NCBI GenBank assembly: GCA_003153935.1
Contig: PMCA01000030.1
Span: 1 to 47,925, forward strand
DNA length: 47,925 nucleotides
Reading direction: 5' to 3'
Source: Elusimicrobiota bacterium
Lineage (GTDB): Bacteria > CAYTYR01 > UBA6262
Below are positions 8,409 to 16,007 of the stretch, one piece after another. A model generated the notes under the pieces. It was not told where the DNA came from. It did not search any database and was given only the letters and a program-made list of their open reading frames with translations. Each line of letters opens with the position of its first letter. The stretch's first letter is position 1. A program made the translations under genes and the position numbers.

Positions 8409-9347
8409 ATGATCAAAGAATTATTTTACCTGCTGATCTTTCCGGGATTCCTGTTCATCAGCGCGTTCGCCCTGGCCGGCGAATACATTGACCGGAAGCT
8501 TTACGCCCGGTTCCAGAACCGGGTGGGGCCCCCCTGGTTCCAGCCGTTGGCGGATCTTATAAAACTGCTGGCCAAAGAAGATATTGTTCCGTGTGACGCC
8601 AATGCCAATATGTTCAAGTTGGTGCCGGTTTTCGCCTTGACGGCGGCAGTGGCCTCTATAATTTACATTCCGCTCTGGCAATCCAGTTCAATATATTCTT
8701 TCCCGGGCGACGTGATAGTGGTCCTGTACCTGCTGACCATCCCGACCTTGTGCTTTTTCATGGGTGGCTGGTATTCCACGTCTTTATTCGCGCGCATCGG
8801 TTCGGTACGGACACTGACGCAGTTATTCGCCTATGAAGTGCCTCTCTTTATGAGCATTCTTTCGGCTGCCGTCCTGGCGGACAGCTGGTCTATAAAAGAT
8901 ATCGTAAACTTTTACAACTCTCATCCGGGATACCTGTTATTCAACGGGATCGGTTTTGTGGTCTCCATGATCGCCCTACTGGGAAAACTGGAGAAAACAC
9001 CCTTTGACATACCGGAAGCGGAAACCGAGATCGTGGCCGGCAGTTTCACCGAATACAGCGGCCGCTTATTGGCCATCTTCCGGCTGACCCTGGATATAGA
9101 GATGGTAGTGGGAGCAGCGCTGATATCGGCTATTTTCATTCCCTTCGGACTGAACTTCAGCCCAGTACCGGCTTTCATTATAACCGTCATCAAGATCGAG
9201 CTGGTCATTGCTATGCTCTCTCTGGCCCGCACCATCTTCGCGCGTTTGCGGATAGACCAGATGGTAAACTTCTGCTGGAAATACGTGGTGCCCCTGGCCC
9301 TGACACAGTTATTGATAAACTTCTTAATAAAAGGATTTTTTAGATGA
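8409..9347 (+). CDS. NuoH/HyfC/EchB-like membrane anchor subunit
   Basis: A 312-residue membrane protein with about eight helices. The loop YARFQNRVGPPWFQPLADLIKL (residues 32-53) and the later TPFDIPEAETEIVAG carry the conserved charged residues of the NuoH family, which links the soluble arm to the pumping arm and lines the first proton channel. It starts 4 bases after the large-subunit stop and ends with a 4-base ATGA overlap with the NuoI-like gene. Confidence 0.95.
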   Translation: MIKELFYLLIFPGFLFISAFALAGEYIDRKLYARFQNRVGPPWFQPLADLIKLLAKEDIVPCDANANMFKLVPVFALTAAVASIIYIPLWQSSSIYSFPGDVIVVLYLLTIPTLCFFMGGWYSTSLFARIGSVRTLTQLFAYEVPLFMSILSAAVLADSWSIKDIVNFYNSHPGYLLFNGIGFVVSMIALLGKLEKTPFDIPEAETEIVAGSFTEYSGRLLAIFRLTLDIEMVVGAALISAIFIPFGLNFSPVPAFIITVIKIELVIAMLSLARTIFARLRIDQMVNFCWKYVVPLALTQLLINFLIKGFFR

Positions 9348-9700
9348 TCAATCCCGGGAAAATGCTTAAAGAAGTACTGTGTTCTCTTTTTCGTAAGCCG
9401 GTGACTGTCCTCTATCCGCATGTGAAGATGGAAATGCCAGTCGGATTCCGGGGCGCGATCAAGTTCTCACCGGATAAATGCAGCGGCTGCAAACTTTGCA
9501 TGCGGGACTGCCCGACCAACGCCATCACCATCAACAAGGTTGGGGAAAAGCAGTTTGAATGCGAGATTGACTTAGGCAAATGCATTTATTGCGGGCAATG
9601 CGTGGACTCCTGTTTCAAAAAAGCCCTGGAAGTTACCAGGGACATGGAACTGGCCCAAGCCGGCAAGAACAAAGGCAAACTGAAAGTAACCCACCGTTAG
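9344..9700 (+). CDS. NuoI/HyfH-like 2[4Fe-4S] ferredoxin subunit
   Basis: A 118-residue electron-transfer subunit with two complete CxxCxxCxxxC cluster motifs: Cys46, 49, 52, 56 (CSGCKLCMRDCP) and Cys80, 83, 86, 90 (CIYCGQCVDSC). In this family the clusters pass electrons from a soluble donor such as ferredoxin to the small subunit. No NADH-binding subunits (NuoE, F, G) are present in the operon, which fits a ferredoxin-linked complex. It overlaps the NuoH-like gene by 4 bases and is followed after 9 bases by the maturation protease. Confidence 0.95.
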   Translation: MINPGKMLKEVLCSLFRKPVTVLYPHVKMEMPVGFRGAIKFSPDKCSGCKLCMRDCPTNAITINKVGEKQFECEIDLGKCIYCGQCVDSCFKKALEVTRDMELAQAGKNKGKLKVTHR

Positions 9701-9709
9701 GTAAACCCC

Positions 9710-10201
9710 ATGGCTAACCTGGAAATGTCCCTGAAAACAAAATTAAAAAATGCCCGTCGTGTTTTAATACTTGGCGTAGGAGCCGAACTGAGAGCCGATG
9801 ACGCGGCCGGGTTAATTTGCGCCCAGTCTATAGGTAAGGCCGTGAAGGGCAAGAAGACCAAGGCGCGGATAAAGGTCCTGCTAGGTTCCACCGCTCCGGA
9901 GAACCTGACCGGCCAGATCAAGGATTTCGCGCCCACACATTTGATCATCATTGATGCCGCCGACCTGCAAACCAAACCGGGAACTATCAGGATCTTACCG
10001 CGGGAAGACATAAATAACGCGTCTTTTAGCACCCATCGTATGCCGCTTAAGATCATGCTCTCCTACTTGGATCACTTCCTCAAATGCGAGATGATAGTGA
10101 TCGGGATCCAACCCAAATCCACCGAATACACCGCTTCCTGTTCTCCTATAGTAGATAAATCCGTAAAACAGCTTGCCAAAATAATATCGGGTCTGATATA
10201 G
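9710..10201 (+). CDS. hycI: Hydrogenase maturation protease, HycI type
   Basis: A 163-residue endopeptidase that trims the C-terminus of the hydrogenase large subunit after nickel insertion. Asp30 (LRADDAAG), Asp82 (IIDAADL) and His109 (STHRMPL) occupy the nickel-sensing positions of E. coli HycI (Asp16, Asp62, His90). GSTAPEN near residue 60 and IGIQP are also close to HycI, more than to HyaD or HybD, which fits a group-4 substrate. It is the last hydrogenase gene of the operon. The HypA-F factors needed to make the NiFe site are not in the window. Confidence 0.92.
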   Translation: MANLEMSLKTKLKNARRVLILGVGAELRADDAAGLICAQSIGKAVKGKKTKARIKVLLGSTAPENLTGQIKDFAPTHLIIIDAADLQTKPGTIRILPREDINNASFSTHRMPLKIMLSYLDHFLKCEMIVIGIQPKSTEYTASCSPIVDKSVKQLAKIISGLI

Positions 10202-10219
10202 TTTCCTTAAGAGGTTCCT

Positions 10220-11464
10220 GTGAATATTTACTTAATTATTATATTAACGATATTGCTGGTCGATTATGTGCTGGACTTTATAGTCGACCACCTGAACATT
10301 AAAAATATCGATCCCAACCTGCCGCCGGAGTTTGCCGGCTACTACGATGCCGCTAAGTACCGCCGGTCCCAGGAATACCTGAAGGAAAACACCAATTTTG
10401 GCCTGTTTACTAATACTTTCTTCACTGTTATCACCATCCTCTTTGTATTGCTGGGCGGTTTTAACCTGGTCGACCTTGTCGCCAGGCATTTCCGGCAATC
10501 GGAGATTATCACCGGCCTGATCTTCGCGGCCATAATGATTTTTGGTTCACAGGTGCTGTCCCTGCCGTTTTCTGTTTACGGAACCTTTGTCATAGAAGAG
10601 AAATACGGTTTTAACCGGACGACCGTGAAGACTTTCATCCTGGATATTCTCAAAAGCTGGCTGCTGACAGCGCTCATTGGCGGCGCGGCATTCGCCCTGG
10701 TGATCTGGTTTTTTGCCCGGTCCGGAGCCTGGGCCTGGGTTTACTGCTGGCTGGCACTGACGGTTTTTGAACTGTTCATCACTTTTATCGCGCCCGTGGT
10801 GATTATGCCGTTATTTAATAAATTCATCCCGCTGCCGGAAGGGGAGCTGCGCTCCGCTATCGAGGATTACGCCCGGAAACAGGGTTTTAAGATGAAAGGG
10901 ATCTTTACCATGGATGGGTCCCGTCGTTCCTCCAAAAGCAACGCTTTTTTCACTGGCTTTGGCCGTTTTCGCCGGATCGTCCTGTTCGATACCTTGATCG
11001 AGAAACACATGATAGTCGAGTTGGTAACGGTATTGGCCCATGAGATCGGGCATTATAAGAAAAAGCACATCTTCAAGCAGATCCTCCTTTCCCTGACCAT
11101 CAGCGCCATTATGCTGTTCATCTTGAGCCGTTTTATCAATAATCCCGGGTTATTCCAGGCTTTCCGGATGCAGGAAATTTCCATCTATGCCAGCCTGTTC
11201 TTTTTTGGTTTCCTGTTCTCGCCGTTGAACCTATTCTTTTCCATCTTGGGGAACCAATTGTCCCGGCGCTATGAATATGAGGCCGATGCTTATGCCGTCT
11301 CCACGGCCGGACAGCCGGAGGCTATGATCACGGCTCTAAAGAAACTAACCGTGGATAATCTGGGGAACCTGACGCCTCATCCGCTGAATGTTTTCCTGCA
11401 CTATACCCATCCGCCCGTACTGGAGCGGATCAAAGCCATAAGAAAGTTGAGCGCTAAACCATGA
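10220..11464 (+). CDS. Ste24-type CAAX prenyl protease-like metallopeptidase (M48A)
   Basis: A 414-residue integral membrane zinc protease. The zinc motif HEIGH is at 274-278, with the third ligand Glu353 in YEYEADAYA, and about seven helices in total, as in eukaryotic Ste24/ZMPSTE24. Bacterial members have no known prenylated substrate and are thought to act in membrane-protein quality control. The start is GTG, chosen for AAGAGG 6 bases upstream. It follows hycI by 18 bases and overlaps the PilZ gene by 4 (ATGA), so it may be read through from the hydrogenase operon. Confidence 0.92.
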   Translation: MNIYLIIILTILLVDYVLDFIVDHLNIKNIDPNLPPEFAGYYDAAKYRRSQEYLKENTNFGLFTNTFFTVITILFVLLGGFNLVDLVARHFRQSEIITGLIFAAIMIFGSQVLSLPFSVYGTFVIEEKYGFNRTTVKTFILDILKSWLLTALIGGAAFALVIWFFARSGAWAWVYCWLALTVFELFITFIAPVVIMPLFNKFIPLPEGELRSAIEDYARKQGFKMKGIFTMDGSRRSSKSNAFFTGFGRFRRIVLFDTLIEKHMIVELVTVLAHEIGHYKKKHIFKQILLSLTISAIMLFILSRFINNPGLFQAFRMQEISIYASLFFFGFLFSPLNLFFSILGNQLSRRYEYEADAYAVSTAGQPEAMITALKKLTVDNLGNLTPHPLNVFLHYTHPPVLERIKAIRKLSAKP

Positions 11465-11868
11465 GAAATTTTATCAGGCATCCTTCCGATATTCCGATCG
11501 AAGTGCGTTATGCCGGACGGGTGTTGCCAGCCGAGCGCCAATTGAATAATATCGGCTTGGGCGGGTTATCGTTGCGATCGGATATGTACCTGGAACGGGA
11601 TTCGATAATAGATATAGAAATACCGGTAGTGAAACCGGTCTTCCGGACCAGGGGCAAGGTCATCTGGTGCCAGCAGGCTGACGACCACTATGATGTCGGC
11701 GTGGAATTTGCCGAGGAAAAAGATTCCTTCCGGGCCCGTCTGGTAGAGCAGGTCTGTTACATTGAACATTATAAGAAGGAAGTACTGGAAAAAGAGGGCA
11801 GGATATTGAACGGGCGGGAGGCGGCGCAAGAATGGGTGCGGAAGTACGCGGAAAATTTCCCAAAATAG
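11461..11868 (+). CDS. PilZ-domain protein, probable c-di-GMP receptor
   Basis: A 135-residue single-domain protein. The N-terminal Arg2 and Arg6 form the RxxxR half of the c-di-GMP site, and NIGLGG near residues 29-34 corresponds to (D/N)xSxxG with Gly in place of Ser. The barrel strands VIWCQQADDHYDVGVEF are typical of PilZ. The last 40 residues are helical and charged. The Ser-to-Gly change may weaken nucleotide binding. The ATG overlaps the protease stop by 4 bases. It is the last gene before a strong terminator. The pilus locus about 30 kb away could be one target. Confidence 0.85.
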   Translation: MRNFIRHPSDIPIEVRYAGRVLPAERQLNNIGLGGLSLRSDMYLERDSIIDIEIPVVKPVFRTRGKVIWCQQADDHYDVGVEFAEEKDSFRARLVEQVCYIEHYKKEVLEKEGRILNGREAAQEWVRKYAENFPK

Positions 11869-11889
11869 ACGGCACACCTTAATCAATCG

Positions 11890-11925
11890 AAAGGATCATT
11901 CAAATATGAATGATCCTTTTTTTTT
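11890..11925 (+). terminator. Rho-independent terminator after the hydrogenase/PilZ run
   Basis: A perfect 12-bp stem (AAAGGATCATTC at 11890-11901 with its complement at 11908-11919) with a 6-base loop runs into nine T residues (11917-11925). It lies 21 bases after the PilZ stop and should end transcription of the whole upstream run. Confidence 0.92.
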
Positions 11926-11953
11926 GCTGACAAAAAGGACAAATTATGATAAT
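11924..11953 (+). promoter_or_regulatory. Possible sigma70-like promoter for the barrel/VWA pair
   Basis: TTGCTG at 11924-11929 and GATAAT at 11948-11953 are 18 bases apart, placed between the terminator and the barrel gene. The -35 match is weak. A promoter is expected here because the terminator isolates the next genes. Confidence 0.4.
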
Positions 11954-11997
11954 TAAGGATAATTGATCGTCATTTTATCCCAGTTTAGGAGAGGATA

Positions 11998-12642
11998 ATG
12001 AAAAAGTTCGCTGGTATTGCGGTTTTCCTGCTATTGATAAGTTTGGGCACGGTCTTACGGGCCGAAGAGGAGGATAGGTTCGGTGTCGGCACCAAAGAAG
12101 ATACGGATAAACTATTGTATATTGGTCTGGGCGGATATGCCGGGGAAAACTTCCTATTGAAAGGTTATGACCAACGGAAAAAGAGTAACATCTTCGGCGG
12201 CGGGGAAGTGGATGCCGGTCTGGCGGAAAAAGGTTATATACCCAAATACCGTTTGCGTTTAAGCGTTGATTATATACCCCTGACCGTTCTGGACGGGCCC
12301 TATGGTATGAGCGAATCACTCCGGGCCATAACGCTGGGATTTGTCTTTAATCCGCGTCCCGACGCGAGGGTGAGCTACTTCATCGGACCGGGCGTCGGGT
12401 ACTATTTCGACGCGATCAGCTTGGATACACCGGCCACCGGCCAGTTGTCGCACACCTATAATTTCCTGGGCTTCAATATATCCGGCGGGGTCAGGATCAG
12501 GCTCTCTCCCAGGCTATTCCTGTCGCCGGAACTGCGCTATCATATGGTCAGGGAACCGGATCCCTTCTGGGCCACTCACCTGAATTTCCAGATCGGTCTT
12601 AATTATATAATTATTAACAGGGAGTATAAAAAATGGGACTAA
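11998..12642 (+). CDS. Outer-membrane beta-barrel protein
   Basis: A 214-residue secreted protein. A signal peptide (MKKFAGIAVFLLLISLG...) ends near Arg-Ala-Glu at residue 20. The rest is rich in Gly, Tyr and alternating hydrophobic residues, as in small OmpW/OprF-like barrels, and it ends in strand-like QIGLNYIII followed by a short polar tail. The ATG has AGGAGAGG upstream. The stop lies inside the next gene, a lipoprotein (10-base overlap), so the two probably work together at the outer membrane. I do not recognise a specific substrate or family. Confidence 0.75.
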   Translation: MKKFAGIAVFLLLISLGTVLRAEEEDRFGVGTKEDTDKLLYIGLGGYAGENFLLKGYDQRKKSNIFGGGEVDAGLAEKGYIPKYRLRLSVDYIPLTVLDGPYGMSESLRAITLGFVFNPRPDARVSYFIGPGVGYYFDAISLDTPATGQLSHTYNFLGFNISGGVRIRLSPRLFLSPELRYHMVREPDPFWATHLNFQIGLNYIIINREYKKWD

Positions 12643-13562
12643 AAATAAAAGCCTTGATAATCATGTCTTTTATACTGGCGGTCACTGCCGGTTGCGAAAA
12701 AAAGTCTAATCCCATACTGTCCGAACCAAGCAGCTCCATCTATGCCTTGAACGGGGTCTGCACCCAGGTGGACGTCAACCAATTTCCCCAGAACCGGGCA
12801 TTTCTCTCCATAGCCGACCAGAATGACCAACCGGTCTTTGATTTTTCTGTCGGCAATTTCAGCGTAGTGGAGGAAAACAAGCCTGATGTGGTCACGGACG
12901 TGCACAAAGTTGACAATAACGCTGACACGCTATCTATAGCTTTGGTGCTGGACCGCAGCGGTAGTATGTATGGTTCGCCAACCGATGAACTGAATGTCGC
13001 CGCGGTGAATTTTGTCGACCAACTGGGCGTTCACGATGAAGCCGAGATAATTAATTTCGAAACCACCGTGTCCGTGTCCCAGGGATTCACCAGTAATAAG
13101 AACCTGTTAAAGACCGCTATCCTGAACGCTCCGCCGGGCAATTCCACTGCCTTATACGACGCCATTGGCCAGGCCGTATCCGACCTAAGTAACCGTAATG
13201 GGCGTAAATTCGTTCTGGCCATGACCGATGGTGGCGAGAACGCCAGCCAGACGTATACGGGTTTAGAGAGCATAACCGATTTCGCCAACAGCAAAGGGTT
13301 ATCGGTATTCACCGTGGGCCTGGGCAACTTAACAGTGGAACAGGAATCTGCTCTCAAGAACCTGTCGGCGGACTCAGGCGGCCGTTATTTACACGCGGCC
13401 AATCCGGCGGACCTGGACACGGTATTCCAAAAGGCACTGAATCAGTTCAATAATGAGGTAGAGGTGCATTTCCGTACCCTGAACAGTGGTAAGCGTCATC
13501 TTAAAGTTTACATGAATTACGGTAAGTTTACCAATGCTTTTGAAAAGACCTATGGTGATTGA
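12633..13562 (+). CDS. VWA-domain lipoprotein
   Basis: A 309-residue lipoprotein: signal sequence, lipobox VTAGC with the lipidated Cys21, a short linker, a small beta-rich domain (about 40-95, VFDFSVGNFSVVEE), then a von Willebrand A domain (about 98-275). The MIDAS metal site is complete: Asp107, Ser109 and Ser111 in DRSGSM, Thr172 in NSTALYD, Asp199 in MTDGGEN. Such domains mediate Mg-dependent protein binding on the cell surface or in the periplasm. It overlaps the upstream barrel gene by 10 bases, which suggests a partner role. The target is unknown. Confidence 0.9.
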   Translation: MGLKIKALIIMSFILAVTAGCEKKSNPILSEPSSSIYALNGVCTQVDVNQFPQNRAFLSIADQNDQPVFDFSVGNFSVVEENKPDVVTDVHKVDNNADTLSIALVLDRSGSMYGSPTDELNVAAVNFVDQLGVHDEAEIINFETTVSVSQGFTSNKNLLKTAILNAPPGNSTALYDAIGQAVSDLSNRNGRKFVLAMTDGGENASQTYTGLESITDFANSKGLSVFTVGLGNLTVEQESALKNLSADSGGRYLHAANPADLDTVFQKALNQFNNEVEVHFRTLNSGKRHLKVYMNYGKFTNAFEKTYGD

Positions 13563-13573
13563 GTCTACAACCC

Positions 13574-15043
13574 ATGGATAAAAAAGTTGTATTGGCTATA
13601 GACCTGGGCACGACCGGTAACCGCGTGATGGCTTTTGCGCGCGACGGTTCTATCGTCGCCAGGTCCTACTACGAGTTTCCGCAAATTTTTCCCCAACCCG
13701 GCTGGGTGGAGCATGATCCCGGCCAGATCCTGAGCACTACCCTGAAAGCTTTGCAGGAAGTCTGCACCAAGGTAGGAGCGGAGAACATTGACTCCATCGG
13801 CATAACCAACCAGCGGGAAACCACCATATTATGGGACAAGAACACCGGCCAACCGGTTTACAACGCGATCGTCTGGCAGGACCGGCGCACGGAAAATACC
13901 TGCCTAGAATTGGCCGCGCGCCGAGACCTGTTAAAACAAAAAACCGGGCTATTCCTCGATCCTTATTTTTCCGCTACCAAGGTAAAATGGATAATCGACC
14001 AGGTGGCCGGTGTTAAAGGAAGGATCGCCAAGGGCGATATCCTGTTCGGCACTCCTGATACCTGGGTCCTCTGGAACCTGACCGCCCGGCGCGCGCACCT
14101 GACTGAACCCAGTAACGCGTCCCGGACCATGCTTTTTAATATCTCCCTCCTGAATTTCGACCAAGAACTACTGCAGATATTCGGTGTTCCGGAAAATATA
14201 TTGCCGGGGATAATGCCCTCGGATAGTTTATTCGGTTACCTGAAAAAAGAGATCTGCGGCCGTGAGATACCTATCCATGGCGTATTAGGGGACCAGCAGG
14301 CGTCGCTGTTCGCGCAGTGTGCGGGACAGGCCGGCGCGGTAAAGGCCACTTATGGCACCGGCATATTCGTCATGACCAATACCGGTAAACAACTGCGGAT
14401 TTCGGAAACATTGATCAATACGGTCTCCTGGCAGATAAAGAAAGAAGTTAATTACGCGCTGGAGGGCAGTATCTTCATGGGGGGCGCGGCTATCCAATGG
14501 TTGCGCGATAATTTAAAAATTATAGAAAAAGCGGCTGATAGCGAAGCCATCGCTACGGCTTTGACCGATAATGAGGGCGTTTATTTTGTGCCGGCCCTGC
14601 AGGGACTGGGCGCTCCATACTGGGAAGCGCAGGCCCGGGGAGCCATTACCGGTTTGACCCGGAAGAGCAACCGCGCTAATATTATCCGGGCTGCCCTGGA
14701 GGCCATGGCTTACCAGGTTTGCGATGTCCTGAATGAAATGAAAAAGACTAGCCTGGAACCATTATGCCAGTTAAGAGTGGATGGCGGCGCCGCGGTCAAT
14801 AATTTTTTAATGCAGTTCCAGGCGGATATTGCCCGGGTGCCGGTGGAGAGAGCGACTATCACCGAAACCACGGCTTTAGGCGCAGCCGGGGTAGCGGCTA
14901 TAGCTACCGGATTCTGGGATGAGCAGGGGTTCGCGGGAACCATTAAGCGGGACCGGGTGTTTAAACCCCTCCTGGATGAACAAAAAGCGCAAGCCAGTTA
15001 CCAGGGCTGGCAAACAGCGGTAAACCGTTGCCGGCAAAGATAG
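13574..15043 (+). CDS. glpK: Glycerol kinase (FGGY family)
   Basis: An enzyme of 489 residues that phosphorylates glycerol to glycerol 3-phosphate. Characteristic segments are the phosphate loop AIDLGTTGNR (usually GTTSSR), NQRETTILWD with the substrate Arg-Glu pair, DPYFSATK with the substrate Tyr, NASRTMLFNI, GDQQASLFAQ with the catalytic Asp, and YGTGIFVMTNTG. GDQQ and NASRTM favour glycerol kinase over other FGGY kinases. I chose ATG 13574; a TTG at 13559 overlapping the lipoprotein stop would add five residues. No glycerol facilitator or glycerol-3-phosphate dehydrogenase is nearby, so it is an orphan glpK, perhaps supplying lipid precursors. Confidence 0.92.
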   Translation: MDKKVVLAIDLGTTGNRVMAFARDGSIVARSYYEFPQIFPQPGWVEHDPGQILSTTLKALQEVCTKVGAENIDSIGITNQRETTILWDKNTGQPVYNAIVWQDRRTENTCLELAARRDLLKQKTGLFLDPYFSATKVKWIIDQVAGVKGRIAKGDILFGTPDTWVLWNLTARRAHLTEPSNASRTMLFNISLLNFDQELLQIFGVPENILPGIMPSDSLFGYLKKEICGREIPIHGVLGDQQASLFAQCAGQAGAVKATYGTGIFVMTNTGKQLRISETLINTVSWQIKKEVNYALEGSIFMGGAAIQWLRDNLKIIEKAADSEAIATALTDNEGVYFVPALQGLGAPYWEAQARGAITGLTRKSNRANIIRAALEAMAYQVCDVLNEMKKTSLEPLCQLRVDGGAAVNNFLMQFQADIARVPVERATITETTALGAAGVAAIATGFWDEQGFAGTIKRDRVFKPLLDEQKAQASYQGWQTAVNRCRQR

Positions 15044-15046
15044 TAC

Positions 15047-15075
15047 TTGCTTATTTTTTTGAAAAAGCATATGAT
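15047..15075 (+). promoter_or_regulatory. Sigma70-like promoter for the RRM protein
   Basis: TTGCTT (15047-15052) and TATGAT (15070-15075) are separated by 17 bases, just after the glpK stop. The predicted start near 15082 gives a leader of about 31 bases containing GAGAGGAGAG before the ATG. Confidence 0.62.
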
Positions 15076-15112
15076 ATAAATAACAGCATCACATTCTAGA
15101 GAGGAGAGCAAC

Positions 15113-15448
15113 ATGAACATCTATGTAGGTAATTTAGCGCGTGAGGTCAGCGAGGAAGACCTAAAACAGGCATTCGCCCCCTTCGGTCAGGTGGCTACCG
15201 TTAATATTATTAAGGATAAATTCACCGGCGAATCAAGAGGGTTTGGCTTTGTGGAGATAGCGTCCAAGGAAGAGGGCACCGCGGCCATAGCCGGTTTAAA
15301 CGGTAAAGACTTAAAAGGCAGAAACCTGAACGTCAATGAAGCGCGTCCCAAGACTGAGGGCGGCGGCGGTGGCGGACATCGTGGCGGTGGCGGCGGCGGA
15401 AGAGGCGGCTACGGCGGTGGCGGTGGCGGCGGACGGCGCCGGTACTAA
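15113..15448 (+). CDS. Glycine-rich RRM RNA-binding protein
   Basis: A 111-residue protein with one RNA-recognition motif (residues 2-78): RNP2 IYVGNL at 3-8 and RNP1 RGFGFVEI at 42-49. A glycine/arginine-rich tail (about 83-111, GGGGG blocks with R, H and Y) follows. This architecture matches bacterial cold-induced or constitutive RNA-binding proteins (Rbp type) and plant glycine-rich RNA-binding proteins, which act as RNA chaperones. It is monocistronic, with its own promoter and a GC-rich hairpin behind it, and a strong ribosome site (GAGGAGAG), so it is likely abundant. Confidence 0.95.
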   Translation: MNIYVGNLAREVSEEDLKQAFAPFGQVATVNIIKDKFTGESRGFGFVEIASKEEGTAAIAGLNGKDLKGRNLNVNEARPKTEGGGGGGHRGGGGGGRGGYGGGGGGGRRRY

Positions 15449-15481
15449 ACCATAAATCTGTTTGAGATTAATGTATACTAA

Positions 15482-15509
15482 AAGCGCCCCGATGACAATC
15501 GGGGCGCTT
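15482..15509. terminator. GC-rich 12-bp hairpin after the RRM gene
   Basis: AAGCGCCCCGAT (15482-15493) pairs perfectly with 15498-15509 around the loop GACA. It is followed by CTCT rather than a T-run, so it may be a weak terminator or a 3'-end stabilising hairpin. It sits 33 bases after the stop codon. Confidence 0.65.
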
Positions 15510-15536
15510 CTCTAACCAATCATAACCGGAGAATTT

Positions 15537-16004
15537 ATGGATAAAAAGTTTATGCTCCTGGCGATTAAAGAAGCCGGAAAGAATTTAAAGGAAATGCGCG
15601 GAGGACCCTTTGGCGCCTGCCTGGTGAAAAACGGTAAGGTACTGGCAGTGGAGCGCAATACCGTGCTGTCCGGAGACGCGACTTGCCATGCCGAGATAAA
15701 CGCCATCAGGATGGCTGCCCGGAAACTTAGGACTCACGACCTGTCGGGCTGTGTCATATATTCTACTACTGAGCCTTGCCCGATGTGCTTCAGCGCTATC
15801 CATTGGTCAAGGATCGGGAGCATAATTTACGGTACGGGAATAACGGCCGTGAAAAAAAGGGACTTTAACGAGCTAAGTATCTCCAACCGCCAAATGAAGA
15901 AGATCGGCCGGAGCCAGGTGAGGATCAAGAGCGGTTTCTTAAAAAAACAATGCCTGGAATTGCTCCAGGCCTGGGATAAATTAAACTGCAAGAAAACCTA
16001 TTAA
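15537..16004 (+). CDS. Nucleoside/guanine deaminase-like zinc enzyme
   Basis: A 155-residue member of the CMP/dCMP deaminase fold. The zinc and catalytic site is intact: His51-Ala-Glu53 (CHAEINAI) and Cys81, Cys84 in EPCPMC. The form IYSTTEPCPMCFSAIHWSRI followed by a C-terminal helix with FNELSI resembles guanine deaminase of the Bacillus GuaD type more than TadA tRNA deaminase, but the substrate is not certain. It starts 28 bases after the hairpin and ends 3 bases from the convergent minus-strand gene. Confidence 0.85.
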   Translation: MDKKFMLLAIKEAGKNLKEMRGGPFGACLVKNGKVLAVERNTVLSGDATCHAEINAIRMAARKLRTHDLSGCVIYSTTEPCPMCFSAIHWSRIGSIIYGTGITAVKKRDFNELSISNRQMKKIGRSQVRIKSGFLKKQCLELLQAWDKLNCKKTY

Positions 16005-16007
16005 AGA

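Noticed and set aside
307-9700. Calling the operon NADH dehydrogenase (complex I)
   Set aside because: The large subunit keeps the four NiFe cysteines, the small subunit has CxxC, a HycI protease is present and NuoE, F, G are missing.
15358-15440. A GGC/GGT-rich tract as a microsatellite or non-coding repeat
   Set aside because: It is in frame and encodes the glycine-rich tail expected after an RRM.
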